From NCBI GenBank assembly GCA_045638565.1, contig JAZUBN010000076.1:1-11004 (forward strand): DNA of 11,004 bases, written 5' to 3'. Below the pieces are notes generated by a model that was not told the origin of the DNA, did no database searches, and saw only the letters and a program-made list of their open reading frames with translations. Both the position numbers and the translations under genes were made by a program. This stretch comes from SIG471 sp045638565. Lineage in GTDB: Bacteria > Bacillota > Clostridia > Oscillospirales > Butyricicoccaceae. This document shows, one piece after another, positions 5,958 through 11,004 of the stretch (positions are counted from its first letter, which is position 1; each line of letters starts with the position of its first letter).

Positions 5958-6977
5958 ATGTTTGGCAGAGATAAAATAAAATTGTTCACCAATCCTACTC
6001 CTTTACAGAAACTGGAAAATATTTCCAAGGAGCTGGGCGTTGAATTATATATCAAGCGCGACGATATGGCTTTTGACATAGGCATGGGCGGCAACAAGCT
6101 GAGAAAGCTTGAATATCTCCTTGCCGAAGCCGAAAAGCAGGGGGCAACAATGCTCATGACATATGGCGGCGCTCAGACAAACCACGGCAGACTTACTGCG
6201 GCTGCAGCCGCAAAGCGCGGACTCAAATGCGCTATCGTGGCTGTCGATGAACATCCTGAAAATATGAATGCAAACCTGTTGCTCGACCGTCTTATGGGCT
6301 GTGAAGTCTATATCGCAAAGCCTGACGGCAGCGAAAATCAGGCTAAAAATCTCGGCGCTAAAATCAAGGCAGAGTGGGAAGCAAGGGGCGAAAAGGTCTA
6401 CGAAATCCCTGTGGGCGGCTCAAATACTGTGGGTATTTTAGGCTATATGGACTGCGCTTATGAGCTTTACGAGCAGATGAAAATGGAAAATATCGCAGAT
6501 GCGAAGGTTTTCTGCGGCGCAGGCTCACTGGGTACATATCTCGGTCTGTGGCTTGGTATGAAGCTGCAGAATGCCGATTGCGAATGTGTGGGCGTTTCCA
6601 TTTCTCCTGTGACAGAAGCCAAGGACAAGCGTGTTATGGAATATTTTAATGAAGTCAAGGCCGAATATAACCTTGAAATCGAGGCCGAAAGAAAGGACTT
6701 CCATATCGAAACAGGCTATGTCCGTGAGGGCTACAACAAGCCTGACGAAAATGTCCGCAAGGCGATTTATCTTATGGCTTCCAAGGAAGCTATCATCCTC
6801 GACCCTTGTTATACAGGCAAGGTTTTTGCCGGCATTATCGATATGATAAAGGAAGGCAAGATTGCAAAGGGCGAAAAAATCGTCCTCGTGCATACAGGCG
6901 GCGCTCCTGCCATCTATACTCCATTCCACCGTGCTGAAATGGAAAAAGAACTTATGGAAGGCTATCATCTTCTGTAA
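5958..6977 (+). CDS. PLP-dependent D-cysteine desulfhydrase / ACC deaminase family enzyme
   Basis: This 339-residue fold-type II PLP enzyme is closest to D-cysteine desulfhydrase and ACC deaminase, which release ammonia (and sulfide from D-cysteine) from small D-amino acids. The PLP lysine is K47 in MGGNKLRKLEYLL. The usual QSNH loop is here QTNH (72-75). CGAGSLGTYLGL (about 192-203) fits the phosphate-binding loop and LDPCYTGKVFAGI and HTGGAPAIY are the standard C-terminal motifs. The length is normal. The ATG follows the deacylase stop by 1 nt with AGGGA (5946-5950) 7 nt upstream, so the two are surely co-translated. The context suggests that it degrades the D-amino acid freed by the deacylase. 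The Ser-to-Thr change in the active-site loop means the real substrate may differ from D-cysteine. The fold call is firm, the substrate open. Confidence 0.88.
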   Translation: MFGRDKIKLFTNPTPLQKLENISKELGVELYIKRDDMAFDIGMGGNKLRKLEYLLAEAEKQGATMLMTYGGAQTNHGRLTAAAAAKRGLKCAIVAVDEHPENMNANLLLDRLMGCEVYIAKPDGSENQAKNLGAKIKAEWEARGEKVYEIPVGGSNTVGILGYMDCAYELYEQMKMENIADAKVFCGAGSLGTYLGLWLGMKLQNADCECVGVSISPVTEAKDKRVMEYFNEVKAEYNLEIEAERKDFHIETGYVREGYNKPDENVRKAIYLMASKEAIILDPCYTGKVFAGIIDMIKEGKIAKGEKIVLVHTGGAPAIYTPFHRAEMEKELMEGYHLL

Positions 6978-6981
6978 AAAA

Positions 6982-7021
6982 TATGCATATCCTTTAGTAA
7001 AACTGAAGGAGAATATGCATG
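6982..7021 (+). promoter_or_regulatory. RBS- and start-sequestering hairpin before the DUF6512-like gene
   Basis: Two stacked 8-bp helices cover the translation start. CCUUUAGU (6991-6998) pairs with ACUGAAGG (7002-7009) around an AAA loop, and AUGCAUAU (6983-6990) pairs with AUAUGCAU (7013-7020) across a 3-nt AGA bulge. The SD AAGGAG (7006-7011) and the first two bases of the ATG (7019-7021) are inside the structure. The upstream gene's stop is at 6975-6977, so ribosomes ending there could open it. The structure is seen directly; a regulatory role is inference. Confidence 0.5.
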
Positions 7022-7516
7022 AAAAAATATATACCGCTTTTCCTGATATGGATATCGGGAACATTACTGCATTTTGCTTATGAAATATCGGGGCGGAATA
7101 CTCTTGTGAGCCTTTTCGCCCCGATAAACGAAAGCGTATGGGAGCATTACAAGCTCGCCTTTTTCCCTCTGCTTATTTATGGACTTTTTATGGCAAAGGA
7201 AAAGGGTGTGCTCAATATGGCGCCTCCCATCGTCTTCGCCCTGACCCATGTCTGTTTTGCGATGTTTGGAATATATTATTTCTATACGGGCGCTCTGGGG
7301 CTGGGCAATATCCTTTTTATCGATATACTGAATTATTATGTGAGCACAGCTGTGGGATACCGGTTTTTAGTCAGGTATTCTGCTTATGAATACACAAAGG
7401 CGACGGGGATAACCGCCATTTTCAGTATAGCGATAATGATGATAACCCTGTGGATTCTGACATTTTATCCGCAGAATCTGCCAATTTTCATCGATTTTTC
7501 CAAGAGAACTAAATAG
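7019..7516 (+). CDS. Small integral membrane protein, DUF6512-like
   Basis: This 165-residue protein has about five hydrophobic helices, beginning right at the N-terminus (KKYIPLFLIWISGTLLHFAYE). The stretch SGRNTLVSLFAPINESVWEHYKLAFFP (about 25-51) is the recognisable part. A Gly/Asn loop, FAPINESVWEH and a following helix are what I recall of DUF6512 proteins in Bacillota. No function is known for that family, and no catalytic motif is evident beyond the conserved Glu/His in NESVWEH. The ATG at 7019 has AAGGAG (7006-7011) 7 nt upstream; an ATG at 7015 is in another frame. It is the last gene of the packed plus-strand run, 41 nt after the PLP enzyme, and its SD lies in a hairpin. Codon use is less biased than in malic enzyme, with more ATA and TTT, so it is probably expressed at a lower level. 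Confidence 0.75.
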   Translation: MKKYIPLFLIWISGTLLHFAYEISGRNTLVSLFAPINESVWEHYKLAFFPLLIYGLFMAKEKGVLNMAPPIVFALTHVCFAMFGIYYFYTGALGLGNILFIDILNYYVSTAVGYRFLVRYSAYEYTKATGITAIFSIAIMMITLWILTFYPQNLPIFIDFSKRTK

Positions 7517-7562
7517 CCTTCTCCAGTAGGAGAAGGGGGACCGCTTGCGGTGGATGAGGTGT
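7517..7562 (+). repeat. Dispersed double-hairpin repeat-like element
   Basis: It begins on the base after the stop of the preceding gene. CCTTCTCC/GGAGAAGG (7517-7524 with 7529-7536, loop AGTA) is followed by ACCGC/GCGGT (7540-7544 with 7547-7551, loop TT) and then GGATGAGGTG. This layout matches a short intergenic repeat I recall from many Bacillota genomes, often mis-translated as peptides containing GGPLAVDEV. No T-run follows either hairpin, so it is not a standard terminator. The identification is from memory; copies elsewhere in the genome cannot be checked here. Confidence 0.6.
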
Positions 7563-7655
7563 TGATAAACTTATAGTTGGCGGTATACCTGCATAAATAA
7601 GACAAACACACGCCACTTATGGCGATAACATACATACAAAACAAAGGAAGTAAAA
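7563..7655 (+). other. Leader region of the ABC-F gene
   Basis: This stretch holds little that is certain. A weak promoter is possible (TTGATA at 7562-7567, 16 bases, TATACC at 7584-7589). A small hairpin CGCCA/TGGCG (7611-7615 with 7620-7624, loop CTTA) lies before the SD AAAGGAAG (7643-7650). There is no clear leader peptide or attenuator of the kind found before many antibiotic-resistance ABC-F genes. Confidence 0.3.
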
Positions 7656-9545
7656 ATGGCTGAAATCAGTGTACAGAAATTAAATAAATATTTTGGCGAT
7701 TTCCATCTGCTCAAGGACATCTCCTTCGATATTTTCGAAGGTCAGCGTGTCGGCATTGTTGGCGCAAACGGCGCCGGCAAGACCACACTTTTCAAGATAC
7801 TTACAGGTGAAATCGATTATGATGACGGTGTGCTCTATCGCGCACCAAAGAAAATCGGTATTCTCGATCAGCTCCCATCTTATCCGCCTTTTATGACGGT
7901 GCGTGAGGTGCTGTGGCAGGCGTTTGCCGAAGTCGAAAAGGTGGGCGCACGCCTTAAAGAGCTTGAAAAGCTTATGGAAGTTGTCCATACACGCGATATT
8001 CTCGACGAATATCAGAAGCTCACAGAGCGCTTTGAACTGCTTGACGGCTATAATCTCGAAGTGCTTTATAATAAGATGACCAACGGTCTTGACATCCCTA
8101 AGGATATGCAGGACAGACCGTTTATGAGCCTTTCGGGCGGCGAAAAAACCCGTGTAAACTTAGCTAAGACAATGCTGATGGGTACAGAAATCCTGCTTCT
8201 CGACGAACCTACAAACCATCTCGATTTGCAGTCTATCCAGTGGCTTGAAAGCTATCTTTCCTCCTTCAAGGGCGCGGCTGTCATCATCTCCCATGACCGT
8301 TACTTCCTCGATAAGACGACAAATGTCACTATCGAGCTGGAAAACGGCACAAATCGTGTGTATAACGGCTGCTATTCTGCCTATATGGAGCAGAAGGAGA
8401 AGGAACTTGAACAGCTTGAAGAGGCTATCAAGCGTCAGGAAAAGGAAATCGACCGCCTTGAATATACCCTTGCACGTATGAAGGGCTGGGGTCTCGGCAG
8501 CAGCAAGATGATGAAGAAGGCGACAGCTATGGAAAAGCGAATCAGCCGAATCGAACGTCTTGAAGGTGTAAAGAAGGCCCATAAGATGAAGGGCAAGTTC
8601 AATACTGCCAACCGCACGGGCGACGAAGTTTATTATCTCGACAAGCTGTCCGTCGGCTTTGACAAGGTGCTTATCGATAAGCTTGAAGCCCTCATTCTCA
8701 GAGGCGAGCGTGTTGCAATTATGGGCGACAATGGCTGCGGCAAGACAACACTCTTAAAGACTATTCTCGGTATGCTCGAGCCGCTTTCGGGCAAGGTTAT
8801 CGAGGGTGCAGGTCTGAAAGTCGGCTTCCTTCCACAGGAAATTCGCTTTGAACACCCTGAACGCACAGTTCTTGATACACTTTTATACGAAACAAACCTC
8901 TCGCCGGGCGAATGTCGCAACCGCCTTGCCGCTTACAGCTTCCTTGGTGAAGATGTTTTCAAGGAGGTATCGGTCCTTTCGGGCGGCGAAAAGACACGTC
9001 TTCGCCTGTGCCTCTTTATGAATGACCAGATAAATACACTCTTCCTCGACGAACCGACAAACCATCTCGATATGGCATCCCGTCAGTGGCTTGAAGATTC
9101 CCTCGATGAGTTTACAGAAACGATGCTTTTCGTTTCCCACGACAGATATTTTATCAACCGCTTTGCAACACGAATCTGGATGGTGGAAAACGGCGGAATC
9201 ATAGATTATGTGGGCACTTACGATGAGTTTGCTGCGTTTATGGAGCGCAGAAAGGCCGATCTCATTCCTGCTCCGAAGGAAGTGAAGGTGGAAAAAACTA
9301 TCGAGCCAAAGGCTGAAAAGGTGCGTAAGGGACTTTCCTATAACGAGAAAAAACAGCTTAAGGATGCCGAAAACGAGGCTAAAAAGCTGGAACGTGAGCT
9401 TGATTTCTTCGCAAAGGAAGAGGAAAAGTATGTCACAGATTATGAGAAGCTGGCAAGCATTGCCGAAGCAAAGGATGCAGCCGAAATGCGCCTTCTCGAA
9501 GTGTATGAAATCATCGAAACCCTCTCAGCAAAAGAAAACGCGTAA
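7656..9545 (+). CDS. ABC-F family ATPase
   Basis: This 629-residue soluble protein has two ABC ATPase domains in one chain and no membrane segment, which is the ABC-F plan. ABC-F proteins bind the ribosomal E site and help stalled or antibiotic-blocked ribosomes. Domain 1 has Walker A GANGAGKTT (36-44), LSGGE (159-163) and LLLDEPTNHLD (180-190). Domain 2 has Walker A GDNGCGKTT (357-365), LSGGE (441-445) and DEPTNHLD (465-472). Between them lies a charged helical linker (about 245-305) containing MKGWGLGSSKMMKKATAMEKRI. After domain 2 comes a Lys/Glu-rich tail with a likely coiled coil (about 555-625), as in YdiF- and Uup-like members. The length and tail favour a housekeeping YdiF-like type over a resistance factor. 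The ATG follows AAAGGAAG by 5 nt. It is transcribed apart from the upstream run and ends at a strong terminator. Confidence 0.93.
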   Translation: MAEISVQKLNKYFGDFHLLKDISFDIFEGQRVGIVGANGAGKTTLFKILTGEIDYDDGVLYRAPKKIGILDQLPSYPPFMTVREVLWQAFAEVEKVGARLKELEKLMEVVHTRDILDEYQKLTERFELLDGYNLEVLYNKMTNGLDIPKDMQDRPFMSLSGGEKTRVNLAKTMLMGTEILLLDEPTNHLDLQSIQWLESYLSSFKGAAVIISHDRYFLDKTTNVTIELENGTNRVYNGCYSAYMEQKEKELEQLEEAIKRQEKEIDRLEYTLARMKGWGLGSSKMMKKATAMEKRISRIERLEGVKKAHKMKGKFNTANRTGDEVYYLDKLSVGFDKVLIDKLEALILRGERVAIMGDNGCGKTTLLKTILGMLEPLSGKVIEGAGLKVGFLPQEIRFEHPERTVLDTLLYETNLSPGECRNRLAAYSFLGEDVFKEVSVLSGGEKTRLRLCLFMNDQINTLFLDEPTNHLDMASRQWLEDSLDEFTETMLFVSHDRYFINRFATRIWMVENGGIIDYVGTYDEFAAFMERRKADLIPAPKEVKVEKTIEPKAEKVRKGLSYNEKKQLKDAENEAKKLERELDFFAKEEEKYVTDYEKLASIAEAKDAAEMRLLEVYEIIETLSAKENA

Positions 9546-9549
9546 AATA

Positions 9550-9580
9550 AAAAACTCTCCACAATTTGTGGAGAGTTTTT
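9550..9580. terminator. Bidirectional intrinsic terminator
   Basis: ACTCTCCACA (9554-9563) and TGTGGAGAGT (9567-9576) form a perfect 10-bp stem with loop ATT, flanked by A-tract (9550-9553) and T-tract (9577-9580). It works in both directions: it ends the ABC-F transcript about 5 nt after its stop, and the oppositely directed decarboxylase transcript about 17 nt after its stop. Confidence 0.9.
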
Positions 9581-9596
9581 ATTATGTAGGGATGAA

Positions 9597-10718
9597 TTAA
9601 ACACCGAACATGGAGAGCAGGAAGCCTGCTGCAACAGCAGAGCCGATAACGCCTGCAACGTTTGGACCCATAGCGGGCATCAAAAGGTAATTCTTCTTGT
9701 TGTACTTCTGACCTTCAACCTGAGCAACACGAGCAGCCATTGGAACTGCGGAAACACCTGCAGCACCGATAAGTGGGTTTACCTTGCCGCCTGTGAGCTT
9801 GCACATAAGCTTACCGAACATAACGCCGCCGACTGTAGCAAATGCGAATGCTGTAAGACCGAGAGCGATGATCTTGAGTGTGTCAGGAGAGAGGAATACA
9901 ACGCCGTTAGCAGTAGCACCAACACAAGTACCGAGCATAATTGTAACCATGTTACACATAGCGTTCTGAGCTGTGTCGGAAAGACGGCCTGTAACGCCGG
10001 ATTCCTTGAAGAGGTTACCGAGCATGAGCATACCGATAAGTGGAGTTGTGGATGGAACGAGGAGAGAACATACGATTGTAACAGCGATAGGGAAGAGAAT
10101 CTTTTCCTTCTGTGTTACTGTTCTGAGCTCCTTCATTTCGATTGTTCTTTCCTTCTCAGTTGTGAGAGCCTTCATGATAGGAGGCTGAATGAGAGGGATA
10201 AGAGCCATATAAGAGTATGCCGCTACGGAGATAGGAGCGAGAAGGTGGTCAGCAAGCTTTGTTGTAACATAGATAGCTGTAGGACCGTCTGCGCCGCCGA
10301 TGATACCGATGGAAGCTGCTTCCTGTGGTGTGAAGCCGAGGAGGATAGCAAGAATAAATGCTACATAAACACCCATCTGAGCTGCAGCACCGAGAAGGAG
10401 GCTGGCTGGGTTTGCAAGGAGCGGACCGAAGTCTGTCATTGCGCCGATTGCAAGGAAGATAAGACATGGGAATATGGATGTCTTAACGCCTGTATAGATA
10501 TACTTCAGAACGCCGCCCTCTTCCATAACACCGGAGAGAGGAAGGTTTGCAAGAAGCATACCGAATGCGATAGGGAGAAGGAGAAGTGGTTCAAATTCCT
10601 TCTTGATCGCAAGATAGAGAAGAACACATGCTACGACAATCATGACAGCCTGCTGCCACTGGATATTTGCAATACCCGAGCTCATAGCAAGGTTTTTTAA
10701 AGTATCAAGTATATTCAT
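9597..10718 (-). CDS. Na+-translocating decarboxylase, beta subunit (OadB/GcdB/MmdB type)
   Basis: This 373-residue membrane subunit decarboxylates carboxybiotin and couples this to export of Na+. Its partners are a carboxyltransferase, a biotin carrier and a small membrane subunit. Family motifs are complete: PCLIFLAIGAMTDFGPLLANP (about 84-104), GIIGGADGPTAIYV with the essential Asp at 144 (equivalent to D203 of Klebsiella OadB as I recall), NPLIGAAGVSAVPMAARVAQ and MPAMGPNVAGVIGSAVAAG near the C-terminus. About ten helices are visible. The N-terminus is short compared with proteobacterial OadB, as is usual for Bacillota. Which acid is decarboxylated (oxaloacetate, methylmalonyl-CoA, glutaconyl-CoA) depends on the alpha subunit, which is outside the window, so no gene symbol is given. 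AAGGAGG (10725-10731) is 6 nt before the ATG. The biotin carrier gene ends 17 nt upstream. Confidence 0.95.
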   Translation of the reverse strand: MNILDTLKNLAMSSGIANIQWQQAVMIVVACVLLYLAIKKEFEPLLLLPIAFGMLLANLPLSGVMEEGGVLKYIYTGVKTSIFPCLIFLAIGAMTDFGPLLANPASLLLGAAAQMGVYVAFILAILLGFTPQEAASIGIIGGADGPTAIYVTTKLADHLLAPISVAAYSYMALIPLIQPPIMKALTTEKERTIEMKELRTVTQKEKILFPIAVTIVCSLLVPSTTPLIGMLMLGNLFKESGVTGRLSDTAQNAMCNMVTIMLGTCVGATANGVVFLSPDTLKIIALGLTAFAFATVGGVMFGKLMCKLTGGKVNPLIGAAGVSAVPMAARVAQVEGQKYNKKNYLLMPAMGPNVAGVIGSAVAAGFLLSMFGV

Positions 10719-10735
10719 GAGATGCCTCCTTACTG

Positions 10736-11004
10736 TTATGCGATAACAGCGAGAAGATCACCCTTATTGAGCTGCTGGCCCTTAGTAGCCGCAACCTGTG
10801 CAACTGTACCAGCGCAAGGAGCTGTGATGTCGTTAGCCATCTTCATAGCTTCAACTACAAAGAGAACATCGCCTTCCTTGACAGCCTGACCCTGAGAAAC
10901 CTTAACTTCGATAACTGCGCCAGGGAGTGGAGCTTCAACCTTTGTACCTGCAACTGCAGTAACAGCAGCAGGAGCTGGAGCTGCAGCAGGAGCTGCTGCA
11001 GGAG
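10736..11004 (-). CDS. Biotin carboxyl carrier protein of the Na+ pump (partial)
   Basis: The visible 89 codons are the C-terminal part; the start lies beyond the window end. The domain runs from TKVEAPLPGAVIEV to GDLLAVIA at the stop. EAMKM carries the lysine that receives biotin, and the preceding GDVLFVV and following NDITAPCAGTV complete the biotinyl fold. Before it lies an Ala/Pro-rich linker (PAAAPAAAPAPAA), a flexible arm that lets biotin swing between the carboxyltransferase and the membrane subunit. The gene stands directly upstream of the beta subunit, with only 17 nt between. It may be a free carrier (GcdC/MmdC type) or the tail of a longer alpha subunit (OadA type); the window does not say which. 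Confidence 0.92.
   Translation of the reverse strand, partial: PAAAPAAAPAPAAVTAVAGTKVEAPLPGAVIEVKVSQGQAVKEGDVLFVVEAMKMANDITAPCAGTVAQVAATKGQQLNKGDLLAVIA

Noticed and set aside
7517..7551. The double hairpin as an intrinsic terminator of the plus-strand run
   Set aside because: Neither hairpin is followed by a T-tract; G/C-rich sequence follows the first and GGATGAGG the second.
7563..7655. An antibiotic-sensing attenuator before the ABC-F gene
   Set aside because: Only one 5-bp hairpin without a U-tract is visible and no leader peptide stands out; the protein also looks like a housekeeping YdiF/Uup-type member.

Overview
The window looks like chromosomal DNA of an anaerobic member of the Bacillota, most likely a gut-type Clostridia. 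The reasons are strong AAGGAGG ribosome binding sites, TTGACA/TATAAT promoters, a biotin-dependent Na+-pumping decarboxylase, a short-form malic enzyme, and two short intergenic sequences of a kind I recall as dispersed in such genomes. The exact lineage cannot be decided from the sequence alone. No phage, IS, CRISPR, tRNA or rRNA is visible.

Left part (minus strand, 21-2224). A radical SAM protein lies downstream of a CPA-type cation:proton antiporter. The antiporter has its own promoter and a 109-nt leader. Base by base, that leader matches the fluoride (crcB-motif) riboswitch: a P1 loop forming a pseudoknot, the AAAC junction, P3 and the UGAUGGC segment. A 16-position terminator hairpin with a U7 tract re-uses the 3' part of the aptamer. 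This is the layout of a fluoride-induced ON switch and is the most informative element in the window.

Middle (plus strand, 2264-7516). A strong promoter, back to back with the antiporter promoter, drives a tightly packed run. The genes are malic enzyme, a TraX-family membrane protein (3-nt gap, no visible SD), an N-acyl-D-amino-acid deacylase, a PLP enzyme of the D-cysteine desulfhydrase/ACC deaminase fold (1-nt gap), and a small DUF6512-like membrane protein. The SD and start of the last gene lie in a strong hairpin. The deacylase and PLP enzyme look like a two-step route for N-acylated D-amino acids. Malic enzyme makes pyruvate and reduced nicotinamide cofactor. The leader of the run and the end of its last gene each carry one of the repeat-like hairpin sequences.

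Right part (7656-11004). An ABC-F ATPase on the plus strand converges on a minus-strand pair, the biotin carrier (partial, cut by the window end) and the beta subunit of a sodium-ion-translocating decarboxylase. A bidirectional terminator separates them. The Na+ pump and the cation:proton antiporter both act on membrane ion gradients, but nothing in the sequence shows that they are co-regulated.
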